Origin: CAZAGT01 sp964484515
GTDB lineage: Bacteria; Desulfobacterota; DSM-4660; Desulfatiglandales; HGW-15
Length of the DNA: 15,401 nucleotides
Reading direction: 5' to 3'
NCBI GenBank assembly: GCA_964484515.1
Contig: CAZAGT010000095.1
Coordinates: forward strand, 1-15,401
Below the pieces are notes generated by a model that had not been told where the DNA came from, did not search any database, and saw only the letters and a list, made by a program, of their open reading frames with translations. Below are positions 8,367 through 14,658 of this stretch, one piece after another (the first letter of the stretch is position 1; every line of letters starts with the position of its first letter). The position numbers and the translations under genes were made by a program.

Positions 8367-8906
8367 ATGGCATCGATCGTCGACCTTGATCAGGCTCGCT
8401 TGGCGAAGGCGGCCCGCCAGGGTTTTCGTAACTGGGTAAACCGACTAGGCGAGAATTGCAGCCTTGAGACCCGCCTAAGGGACTTGTCCACAAAGAGCCT
8501 GGCCGTGCTGGCGGAGGGGAAAGACGAAAGCTCTTTCTATCTCTTCGATCTGATCATGAATCTACGGGACCTCGGTTCCGGATTTGATTTTCATGATCTT
8601 GGCACCAAAGAGAAACTCGCGGTGATGGAACGGTCTCTTTTCCTGTTGGACCGAATTCGCTTCGAGTATATGAAACGACTGGAATGGCTGGAGAGTTATC
8701 CGGGCGAGGAATTCAGCCTCGTGGAGCTCGTCAAGCAATACGAGGAAGTGGCCCCTCGCCTGCAAGCACAGACCCCGAGCCTGCGACCGGAACACCCCGA
8801 TTTCGGAAGATACCGCGCGATGAATGCCCTTCAAAAGGAGACGTTGATCAGGCAGTTGATCCCGAAGGCCCTGCGGAAGATCCAAGATCATTCAACGACT
8901 TTGTAG
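8367..8906 (+). CDS. Conserved-looking hypothetical protein, 179 aa
   Basis: I do not recognise this protein. It is a soluble, charged and mostly helical sequence without a signal peptide, membrane segment or cysteine cluster. Helical stretches occur near RLAKAARQGFRNWVNRLG, in the FYLFDLIMNLRDLG region, and in RIRFEYMKRLEWLESYP. The tail is basic (LIRQLIPKALRKIQDHSTTL). An in-frame GTG three bases earlier (8364) is an alternative start; AAGGG at 8354-8358 is well placed for the ATG. It begins 28 bases after the zinc-ribbon gene on the same strand and may share its transcript. Its final 19 bases overlap the convergent gene at 8888. Confidence 0.78.
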   Translation: MASIVDLDQARLAKAARQGFRNWVNRLGENCSLETRLRDLSTKSLAVLAEGKDESSFYLFDLIMNLRDLGSGFDFHDLGTKEKLAVMERSLFLLDRIRFEYMKRLEWLESYPGEEFSLVELVKQYEEVAPRLQAQTPSLRPEHPDFGRYRAMNALQKETLIRQLIPKALRKIQDHSTTL

Positions 8907-9145
8907 ACCTTGTCGTTTTCCCTGACCCTCTCCTTGACCTTGATGCCCACCATGTCCCCTGCCTTGGCCTCTTCCACCGACTGATTGTCAACCTCCATGC
9001 TGGCGACGGCTTCGGTGAAATCGGTGGTGTGCCCCTTATACCGCAGTATATCACCTTTTTGAATGGTTCCTCTGCTCACCTCAAGGGCGGCCACACTGGG
9101 CTTGGCAAAAAACTTGACGATGATGCCGATCTCTTCCTCTGGCAT
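8888..9145 (-). CDS. Translation elongation factor-like protein (EF-Tu domain 2 fold), 85 aa
   Basis: This is a stand-alone beta-barrel resembling domain 2 of EF-Tu/EF-G. Matching features are IGIIVKFFAKPSVAALEV, the GTIQKGDILRYKGHTTDFTE segment, SMEVDNQSVEEAKAGDMVGI and the closing VRENDKVYKVVE. Such small proteins occur alone, and the same barrel occurs in some U32-peptidase proteins; the precise role is not established. It has no GTPase domain and so cannot be an elongation factor itself. The frame is open to 9244, but the ATG at 9145 is preceded by an excellent GGGAGGTGG ribosome site and matches the family start. Its 3' end overlaps the convergent neighbour by 19 bases. Confidence 0.88.
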   Translation of the reverse strand: MPEEEIGIIVKFFAKPSVAALEVSRGTIQKGDILRYKGHTTDFTEAVASMEVDNQSVEEAKAGDMVGIKVKERVRENDKVYKVVE

Positions 9146-9476
9146 GATCCACCTCCCATCCTGAAAGGACTGTGAGGATGCCAGGATATCGGCAAGGGAG
9201 TCGCGTTTCAAGCGAAAATTGGATGCTCCCAGGCGAATGGTCAAGCGGTCCTCGGCTCTTTCCCTCCAGCCTTCAACCTAGTCTCTCGGATTTATCCAGT
9301 GTCCATCCAGAAATACAAATTAGACGCTAGCGAAGTTTCCAGATCAGAAATGAGAATTTCTTTCGCAAGATCAAGGAAATCAAGGGATTGCGCAGAGGCG
9401 TACATGAAGAACGTCGCACAAGGAATCCCGCAGATTGAGGCTGAGATTGCGGAAAAAGGACGTTTCTGGATGGAAA
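9146..9476. other. Intergenic stretch with one doubtful small ORF
   Basis: This gap lies upstream of the elongation factor-like gene and downstream of the kinase gene. It holds the minus-strand ribosome site GGGAGGTGG just before 9145. A plus-strand frame at 9299-9484 (61 aa, GTG start, with segment PQIEAEIAEKGRFWMETI) has no clear ribosome site and no recognised family, and overlaps the kinase stop by 8 bases. It is possibly a small gene or a remnant. I see no terminator with a T-run and no repeat copy here. Confidence 0.4.
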
Positions 9477-11864
9477 CTATCTAGCTGTTTGCCTTAGAGC
9501 CAACGCCGCCTGGTTGCATAAGATCTTCATCAGGTCCGATTGTCTTTCCGTGAGCATTCTACCGCGGTGCTCTTGGTCCGCATAGATCAGGCCCATCGGC
9601 ACCTTCTTTAGGACTATCGGATACAGCACGAAGGCTTGGGCGGTGACGACGTCGTTGAACCATAGAGGGATTCCTTTGCGGATGCCCTCCTCATTGGCAT
9701 TCTCGATACTGATGTCCGTCGCCTTGGCGAGGGCCAGATTGAAGATGCCTGACGATGCATTAATCCTGAAACCAAAGCCTTCGATGATCCTTTCAATCTC
9801 CTTGCCGAATCCGTACCGGGCGATCATCCTGGTGCGGTACTTGTCCGTAGTGCAAAAAAGCACCCTGTTAAAACCGAATCCCTGATACATGGTCTCCAGG
9901 ATCATGGTCATGAGGTCATTGAATTCGAAATCACCGAGAAGGGCTGAAGTGATCTCCCTGATACCCCTAATGACGGGATCGGTTCGCTTTTCCGGTCCTG
10001 CGGCTTCAAAACGAGGCGCAACGGCCTTGGACGCCCCGTGGGCATCCTTCGAAGTGCCTGCGGTTCCTTGATTCCCCGCTTGCGAGGTTGAAACGGCTTC
10101 AGCGAAGCGACTCAGAATCCCGCTTTTTTCGGCTGTCAGATCGAGGTCATCGGTATAGGCCTGCAAGCCTTCACGGGCAGACTTCAGAACGGTCAGTAGT
10201 GGCTTCTCGCGGATACTGATACATCGATGGAAGCGTTCCAGCAGGGTTTTCACTGGCCGGTCGTTGCCCAGGCTCCTTGCGTCCAGGGCAATGTTGCTCA
10301 ACTCATTAGAAAAGACTGTCAGGCCGGCCAAAAAGTCATCCTCTGATTTTGGCTTGTCGATCTTGCCTTTGGGCAGGCTGCGCATGCAGCGAATGATCGT
10401 CTCCGGTAGCTTCCAGCTCTTGGCGATGCCGACCCCCAGATCCTCATATGAGATACCGAGAACAGAGCGGGAGGCGCTGTTTTCGTCGATTCCCTTTTGG
10501 ATCACCAGATTCGCGATCCGATCTGATTCGTCGTGAAAATGGAACAGCGCCAGATGCCGGCCGAGGTTTCGCAGCAAGGTGCAAATAAAGGCCGACTCCG
10601 TTTCCCGATAACCCAGCCTGTCGGCGAGATCCTTGGCGATCGCGCCCGCAACAAAAGAGGCGATGGCGGCGTCGCGCAGAGCTGATGCTTGGGCCTTATT
10701 AGGTAAATTCCCAAAGGGGACGAGACCGTTGGCCGCCAGCCTCACTTGCTCCAGGCCGAGCGTCACAATCGCCTTTGAGACGGTCGCCACCGACCCGGCG
10801 GCGTAACCATAAAAGGAGGAATTGGCGGTTTTGAGCAGTCTGCTCGTGAGTGAGACATCCTTCAAGATCAAGCCAGCAAGCTCGGATGCAGATGCGCCGC
10901 GTGTACCGGACAGAGAGGCACGCTTGTTGATTTCTACAATAACACGACCGAAAGAGGGGAGATCGCTCCGTTGCCGGATCCGTCGCAACAGGAATTCAAG
11001 GGTGCTGTGTCCTTGATCGAGAAAGGCTTGATCAGTTTCTTGCGCGCCATCGACCGCCAGGTAAGCATCCAGATCCGACTTCATCTCGAGGGCATCTGAA
11101 TAACGTGCCTTGGGGTCCTTCGCGACCGCCCTCAGGACGATGGCATCGAGCTCCTTCTCGAGGTCCGGATTCAGCATGGAGGGTGGAGTAATCGGTTCGT
11201 GGGCGATCTTATACAACGCGGCGAAATGATTGTCCTCATTAATGGCCGGCCGGCCGACCAGCAACTCGAAGAGAATCAGACCAAGCACGAAGATATCCGA
11301 CTGGGGCCCGATCGTTTGCTGAGAGAACTGCTCCGGCGACATATATCGCATGGTACCCGATACACCACGCTCCGAGCTGTTCTCGTTATGGGTCATCACG
11401 GATATCCCGAAGTCCATGATTCGAGGGACATCCTCCTGACTCACCAGGATATTGGCAGGGCTCAGGTCTCGATGGACAACGCCTCGTTGATGGGCGTAAG
11501 CCACCCCTTCAAGAATTTGGCACATCAGCCCAATGGCCCGATGCACAGGAAGGGCGCCTTCCTTTTTGATCAATCCCCGCAGGGTGATGCCGTCAACAAA
11601 CTCAAAAACCAGGTAGGGTTTTTCCTCGAAATCTCCGACTTCATAAAGGGGGATGATATTCGGGTGTTGAAGCTTGCTGACGGTGCGGGCCTCTTTCAAT
11701 AGGCGCTGATGTTTTTTGCTGTCTAAGGAGAAATCCAATTGGAGGGTCTTGATGGCCACTTTTCGCTCGAGCTGGGGGTCTGAAGCGAGATAAACGACAC
11801 CCTGCGAACCCCTACCCAACTCTTCAACGATCTCAAACCGGCCGATATGACCTGGAACGTTCAT
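9477..11864 (-). CDS. Serine/threonine protein kinase with HDOD and GAF domains, 795 aa
   Basis: This is a multidomain signalling protein. The kinase domain covers about residues 11-265 and has the glycine loop GRGSQG, the VAIK lysine (Lys39), HRDLSPAN at about 131-138, DFG at 151-153 and SPE at 176-178. HRD is followed by Leu-Ser rather than the usual Leu-Lys, a form I know from myxobacterial-type kinases (HRDVSP). An HDOD domain follows (about 285-500), with ILKDVSLTSRLLKTANSSFY and VSKAIVTLGLEQVRLAA. A low-complexity linker (about 580-630) leads to a C-terminal GAF-like domain (about 635-790). No membrane segment is seen, so it is probably cytoplasmic. A TTG at 11888 would add 8 residues; I prefer the ATG at 11864. 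Target and input signal are unknown. Confidence 0.9.
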   Translation of the reverse strand: MNVPGHIGRFEIVEELGRGSQGVVYLASDPQLERKVAIKTLQLDFSLDSKKHQRLLKEARTVSKLQHPNIIPLYEVGDFEEKPYLVFEFVDGITLRGLIKKEGALPVHRAIGLMCQILEGVAYAHQRGVVHRDLSPANILVSQEDVPRIMDFGISVMTHNENSSERGVSGTMRYMSPEQFSQQTIGPQSDIFVLGLILFELLVGRPAINEDNHFAALYKIAHEPITPPSMLNPDLEKELDAIVLRAVAKDPKARYSDALEMKSDLDAYLAVDGAQETDQAFLDQGHSTLEFLLRRIRQRSDLPSFGRVIVEINKRASLSGTRGASASELAGLILKDVSLTSRLLKTANSSFYGYAAGSVATVSKAIVTLGLEQVRLAANGLVPFGNLPNKAQASALRDAAIASFVAGAIAKDLADRLGYRETESAFICTLLRNLGRHLALFHFHDESDRIANLVIQKGIDENSASRSVLGISYEDLGVGIAKSWKLPETIIRCMRSLPKGKIDKPKSEDDFLAGLTVFSNELSNIALDARSLGNDRPVKTLLERFHRCISIREKPLLTVLKSAREGLQAYTDDLDLTAEKSGILSRFAEAVSTSQAGNQGTAGTSKDAHGASKAVAPRFEAAGPEKRTDPVIRGIREITSALLGDFEFNDLMTMILETMYQGFGFNRVLFCTTDKYRTRMIARYGFGKEIERIIEGFGFRINASSGIFNLALAKATDISIENANEEGIRKGIPLWFNDVVTAQAFVLYPIVLKKVPMGLIYADQEHRGRMLTERQSDLMKILCNQAALALRQTAR

Positions 11865-11977
11865 GCGAAGGAAGACCTTTCGAGACAACCTGCTAGAAGT
11901 AATTCGACCGAATTGAGGTCATCCTTTACGGATAAATAGGAGCCGAGTGAAACACCGCGCGCTTCCGCACTGGGTAT

Positions 11978-11992
11978 CCCGCCCAAGGCGGG
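11978..11992. other. Perfect GC-rich hairpin
   Basis: CCCGCC-CAA-GGCGGG forms a 6-bp stem with a 3-base loop about 115 bases upstream of the kinase ATG. No T-run follows on either strand, so it is not a standard terminator. It resembles the compact hairpins of REP-type intergenic elements, but I see no second copy here. Confidence 0.5.
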
Positions 11993-12077
11993 TAAACCTG
12001 GCGAAGGCGAGTGAGCGAAACGAATAGGATATGACTCTCTTCGAGGAGGGACACCCGGTTCAGATGTCAGCGCGGCC

Positions 12078-12170
12078 TCTTCAGCGTTCGAGCAGGTAAC
12101 GTTTCGTTTTTGAAAAGAGACCCCCATGGCCGGGCGTTGAGGTCTCGAGGACCTCATTTCATGACGTTTC
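12078..12170 (+). repeat. Dispersed repeat copy R2
   Basis: This is a full copy: left segment TCTTCAGCGTTCGAGCAGG, core GAAAAGAGACCCCCATGGCC, a hairpin TGAGGTC (12138-12144)/GACCTCA (12150-12156), and right end TTTCATGACGTTTC. Its hairpin keeps the pairing seen in R1 while the loop sequence differs, which suggests the fold matters. It has one T fewer than R1 and R3 in the T-rich part of the core. Confidence 0.85.
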
Positions 12171-12248
12171 ACACGAGGCGTGGAAGGCGTAAAAGCTGAA
12201 AGGCGAAGAAGCCTGAGGTGCAGCCCAGGGGTGTGATAAAATGCAGAA

Positions 12249-12380
12249 TCAGAGAGAAGTGTTAGGGTTTCCCTTTTTCGTCCTATGGCACATGAATGCA
12301 CCGATACAGATAAGTACGAAAGCGACGAGCGACACGACGAGTATAAAGGCCGTTATCAATACGTCTCCTATCCCAACCAT
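12249..12380 (-). CDS. Small single-span membrane protein, 43 aa
   Basis: This short protein is one hydrophobic segment (GDVLITAFILVVSLVAFVLI, about residues 5-24, continuing to about 29) with a short N-terminus and a basic, polar tail (CHRTKKGNPNTSL). I recognise no family. The start is chosen because GGAGAGGAGG lies 7 bases before the ATG at 12380, one of the best ribosome sites in the window. The same frame is open to 12443, but the upstream part has no ribosome site. A sigma-54-like promoter lies about 80 bases upstream. Small inner-membrane proteins often modulate larger membrane complexes, but no partner is evident, and the neighbouring kinase is separated by 384 bases. Confidence 0.7.
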   Translation of the reverse strand: MVGIGDVLITAFILVVSLVAFVLICIGAFMCHRTKKGNPNTSL

Positions 12381-12460
12381 GGCCACACCTCCTCTCCGAA
12401 ACGTTTGGATATAGGTTCTATCCACCCGCCAGAATAGATCCATTTAGCATCCCGACGTTT

Positions 12461-12476
12461 TGCGAGGAGTATGCCA
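12461..12476 (-). promoter_or_regulatory. Candidate sigma-54 promoter (-24/-12)
   Basis: Read on the minus strand, TGGCATACTCCTCGCA fits the TGGCAY-N5-TTGC pattern with one mismatch (TCGC). The -24 GG and -12 GC have the exact 10-base separation required. It is about 80 bases before the ATG of the 43-aa membrane protein and oriented toward it. No activator binding site was recognised. Confidence 0.4.
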
Positions 12477-12633
12477 GGAGAGGCAAACAGAATTTCAACT
12501 GTAATCACATAAGGTTAGATTGGAATTGGCGACCCATGCAGACAGAAATGGGCTAAGAATTACCCAACTCCAAAGGAAGTGGGGATCAATAAGTGGTAAA
12601 GATTTTCACCTTTTAACATAACCATCTTTTTAT

Positions 12634-12668
12634 CCTTCAACCTTCAGTCTTCCACCTTCTACCTATAA
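12634..12668. repeat. Degenerate heptamer tandem repeat, five units
   Basis: The units read CCTTCAA, CCTTCAG, TCTTCCA, CCTTCTA and CCTATAA, a 7-base period with consensus CCTTCAA. It is pyrimidine-rich on the plus strand and lies 33 bases beyond the methyltransferase stop. A period of 7 does not preserve a reading frame, consistent with non-coding DNA. Confidence 0.55.
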
Positions 12669-12700
12669 CCCGCAAGTCGCGGATAACAGCCGCGGCCTTG

Positions 12701-13753
12701 TCAATCGACAATCCCCTCCTTGAGCGCCCTATGGGTCGGCACGGGGACCGGCTTGCAGACGTCTTTGTCCGGGTTGTACATAAGCCGGTAGGACGTCCCT
12801 CGGTTTCCGCCCGCGTGCATGTGATCCCATCCCCTCACAAAGTATGGGCATTCATCATTGAAACAGATATACATGAACTCGTTGTCCCAGGTCTGGGTGA
12901 AGGGGTTATCGGGAACAGCCCATTTCCGCATCTTTTCACGACAGTAGGGACAACGGAAGGTGTCTTTGATTGTTCTTTTCCTTTTCTCAAGTTCGGCCCC
13001 GTCCGGCAACTCACTAAACTCGATGCTCACCTTGGGCCGTTGCTTGGTCTCAATGCCGCCTCTCTTATCGGCGTACACCGCATAAATGGGATCGCTCGGA
13101 ATCCCCATATGCGCGTATTTGTCGTCCTTGGGGCGCGGCTTGCCCGTCGAAGCAAAATGCCTTGGTTTCTCGAAAGCACCTGATCTCTCGAAGAATTCGT
13201 CGACCAGAATTGTGCGCTCTTCCTCGTTGCTCTCACGCCAGACCTTGACCGCCTTTTGCGGAAACATCCGGTTGGAGAAGACCACCAAGAAGAGGCCACC
13301 TGGCTTGAGGATTCGAGCAACGTCGGTAAAGACCTCCACCGGTCTGGTCATATAATCGACCGACACGGTGTTGATCACGCAGTCAAAGGTGTTTTCCGGA
13401 AAGGGGAGATGCGGATCTTTATTCAGGTCATGGATGACAAACGCTGAGAGTGCCTTGTTTTTTTTCAGTTCGTTTTCATTTAGTCCAAGCCCCACCACCC
13501 TTGCCGGATTGAGATGGCCGGGAATATGTGAATCCCACCCCGCCATGAGATCCAGGATAATGGGCCTTTCCACCGTAATGAGTTGTCCTACCACCATGTC
13601 CACGGTGGCCAGCGCAACGGAGTCAAGGTGGCTCACAAATCGGTCTGTGGCACAGAACACCCTATCAGCGCTCTCATCGAGGCGGGTGAAGGCGTCCTCC
13701 GCGTCCATTGGGCTGGAAATATATGCGTTACGGGCTTTCTGGGCTGTGCTCAT
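12701..13753 (-). CDS. SAM-dependent methyltransferase with C-terminal zinc finger, 350 aa
   Basis: The class I methyltransferase fold covers about residues 60-170. Motif I is ILDLMAGWDSHIPG at 66-79. VVGLGLNENEL follows as the second strand, LPFPENTFDCVINTVSVDYM at 116-135 is the motif IV region, and RILKPGGLFLVVFSNRMFP at 147-165 is the post-motif strand. The usual glycine-rich loop (DxGxGxG) is replaced by DLMAGWDS. Near the C-terminus CPYC (268-271) and CFNDEC (297-302) form a four-cysteine zinc site resembling Ogr/Delta fingers, suggesting nucleic acid or protein binding. The substrate is not predictable. The frame extends to 13804, but the ATG at 13753 has GGAGG 8 bases upstream, so I use it. 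A perfect palindrome lies in the upstream region. Confidence 0.85.
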   Translation of the reverse strand: MSTAQKARNAYISSPMDAEDAFTRLDESADRVFCATDRFVSHLDSVALATVDMVVGQLITVERPIILDLMAGWDSHIPGHLNPARVVGLGLNENELKKNKALSAFVIHDLNKDPHLPFPENTFDCVINTVSVDYMTRPVEVFTDVARILKPGGLFLVVFSNRMFPQKAVKVWRESNEEERTILVDEFFERSGAFEKPRHFASTGKPRPKDDKYAHMGIPSDPIYAVYADKRGGIETKQRPKVSIEFSELPDGAELEKRKRTIKDTFRCPYCREKMRKWAVPDNPFTQTWDNEFMYICFNDECPYFVRGWDHMHAGGNRGTSYRLMYNPDKDVCKPVPVPTHRALKEGIVD

Positions 13754-13809
13754 CGTAAAAACCTCCGAAATTTGCCGGGCCGCCATTACCGCGCCCCGCG
13801 TCAAGAGCC

Positions 13810-13836
13810 GCCATGAGACTCATATCGTCTCATGGC
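13810..13836. promoter_or_regulatory. Perfect 10-bp inverted repeat upstream of the methyltransferase
   Basis: GCCATGAGAC (13810-13819) and GTCTCATGGC (13827-13836) flank a 7-base spacer, 56 bases before the methyltransferase start. The symmetry could be an operator for a dimeric regulator or a hairpin in the 5' leader. It is not followed by a T-run on the coding strand, so a simple terminator is unlikely. Confidence 0.5.
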
Positions 13837-14030
13837 AGTTTCCAAAACGAACATATCCTCCTTTGGAGGGAGTTTGAAATGAGAAAACATGCGATTCGGT
13901 ACACGATACAAGTAAGCATATTGAAATGTGGGGATCTATGATCAAAGAGACATCATTCCATACTTCCATTGTTCGGCAGTATCCTCTCGCCAGTGCCGCC
14001 GCTTGCCGCAGGGCGTCCAGGTTGATCGAC

Positions 14031-14122
14031 CGGGAAACTTCATGACGTTGGTATTCGAATTCGACATTTTGAGATTCTTCGGCATCTGTCGCCCGGCCAT
14101 GGGGGTCTCTTTTCAAAAACGA
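14031..14122 (-). repeat. Dispersed repeat copy R4 (inverted)
   Basis: Reverse-complemented, this copy has the core GAAAAGAGACCCCCATGGCC shared with R1-R3, followed by a right module that matches R5 at 52 of 60 positions (14031-14090). It therefore links the two halves of the family. Its middle is longer than in R1-R3 and has TCGAATTCGA instead of the GAGGT/ACCTC hairpin. Confidence 0.8.
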
Positions 14123-14160
14123 GGAATTGAGTGCGTTGTCTCGGCATAAGGCGCTACCCG

Positions 14161-14236
14161 AGGCGGCCGGAGGGCCACCGCGGAATAGGCCGGATTGATG
14201 GCCTTATCCCATTCTCTGAATCTGCTCCGGCCGCCT
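14161..14236. other. Nested palindrome between facing repeats
   Basis: AGGCGGCCGGAG (14161-14172) is the exact reverse complement of CTCCGGCCGCCT (14225-14236). Inside the 52-base loop, AGGCC (14187-14191) can pair with GGCCT (14200-14204). The structure lies between the inverted R4 and R3 copies, so 14031-14343 can fold as one large imperfect hairpin. Confidence 0.6.
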
Positions 14237-14247
14237 TGCTTGCACGC

Positions 14248-14343
14248 TTCTTCAGCGTTCGAGCAGGTAACGTTTCGTTTCTTGAAAAGAGACCCCCCAC
14301 GGCCGGGCGTTAAGGTGTCAAAGATCTCTTTCCACGAAGTTTC
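14248..14343 (+). repeat. Dispersed repeat copy R3
   Basis: This copy shares the left segment TTCTTCAGCGTTCGAGCAGG and the core with R2. The right part is more diverged: the core reads CCCCCCACGG, the hairpin is weakened to AGGT/ATCT, and the end is CCACGAAGTTTC. It faces R4 and lies about 100 bases before the PIN-domain remnant. Confidence 0.85.
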
Positions 14344-14440
14344 ATACGAACAGTTGCCAACCAGGAAATTGGGTCTCATCAAGCACCCAGCCATCCATCG
14401 ACAGGAATATTCGATCATCTCCAGTTCTTAATCAAACTAA

Positions 14441-14574
14441 CCAGAAGGTCCCTTCTGTCAACGAGATGCCGCGCGGACAGGACCATCATCGCCTGGGCTG
14501 TGAAATATGGCACCCCGGTCGTTACTATGGATCAAGAGATCCAGCGTTGCCCGCATGTCCGTAATATCTGGTAG
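14441..14574 (+). pseudogene. Frameshifted C-terminal remnant of a PIN-domain toxin
   Basis: One frame from 14441 reads PEGPFCQRDAA; a frame offset by two bases then reads DRTIIAWAVKYGTPVVTMDQ, continues EIQRCPHVRNIW, and stops at TAG 14572-14574. Joined, they match the C-terminal pattern of VapC-like PIN proteins (LPxxF-RDxADRxIxATAxxxGxxLVTxDxxI...IW). The joint lies at an extra CG dinucleotide at 14474-14475, inside GCGCGG. An in-frame TAA directly precedes 14441, and no N-terminal PIN half is visible. It is not a close duplicate of the intact toxin at 14893. Confidence 0.65.
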
Positions 14575-14594
14575 GCTTTCGATCTGGTACGGAC

Positions 14595-14627
14595 TTGACT
14601 ATGGGCAGAATTTAAACTAATATTGGT
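14595..14627 (+). promoter_or_regulatory. Promoter and palindromic operator of the toxin-antitoxin pair
   Basis: TTGACT (14595-14600), a 17-base spacer and TAATAT (14618-14623) form the best sigma-70 promoter in the window. AACTAATATTGGTT (14615-14628) is a near-perfect palindrome (12 of 14 symmetric positions) across the -10, suited to autorepression by the antitoxin. Transcription would start near 14630, which supports translation from the ATG at 14659. Confidence 0.6.
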
Positions 14628-14658
14628 TCAAATGCACATACCGACGGGGGTTGGTCAG

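Larger units (their letters stand above)
11865..12248. other. Non-coding gap holding hairpin and repeat R2
   Basis: This 384-base gap separates the kinase start from the small membrane protein stop. It contains a perfect GC hairpin, CCCGCC (11978-11983) with GGCGGG (11987-11992), and repeat R2 (12078-12170). Minus-strand frames here encode peptides with KRNVTCSNAEEA, but these are only translations of the repeat. I see no convincing promoter for the kinase. Confidence 0.6.
12381..12700. other. AT-rich gap with regulatory site and short tandem repeat
   Basis: This 320-base gap lies between the methyltransferase stop and the small membrane protein. It holds a sigma-54-like site on the minus strand (12461-12476), a degenerate heptamer tandem repeat (12634-12668) and a weak 5-bp hairpin (CGCGG/CCGCG, about 12678-12694) after the methyltransferase stop. 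No other gene is seen. Confidence 0.5.
13754..14439. other. Long gap rich in inverted repeats
   Basis: These 686 bases contain no convincing gene. They hold a perfect 10-bp inverted repeat (13810-13836), CCTCC-TTT-GGAGG (13857-13869), and repeats R4 and R3 facing each other around a 12-bp palindrome (14161-14236). A 20-codon plus-strand frame at 13879-13941 has GGAGGG 8 bases before its ATG. A 17-codon minus-strand frame starts at the ATG just after AAAGGAGG, but that spacing is too short. Longer frames here are translations of the repeats. Confidence 0.55.

Noticed and set aside
9299..9484. 61-aa plus-strand ORF as a firm gene
   Set aside because: It has a GTG start with no ribosome site, no recognised family and overlap with the kinase stop; kept only as a doubtful note.
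11861..12301. Minus-strand open frame containing KRNVTCSNAEEA, with similar peptides at 14113-14418
   Set aside because: The shared peptide is just the translation of the dispersed repeat; there is no ribosome site, and composition and overlap with hairpins argue against a gene.
13820..14116. Minus-strand 98-aa frame across repeat R4
   Set aside because: It begins inside the repeat, overlaps the palindromic leader and has no recognisable domain or ribosome site.
14031..14343. Integron attC site or CRISPR-like array
   Set aside because: No integrase, no conserved RYYYAAC/GTTRRRY boundaries and no regularly spaced unique spacers were found.
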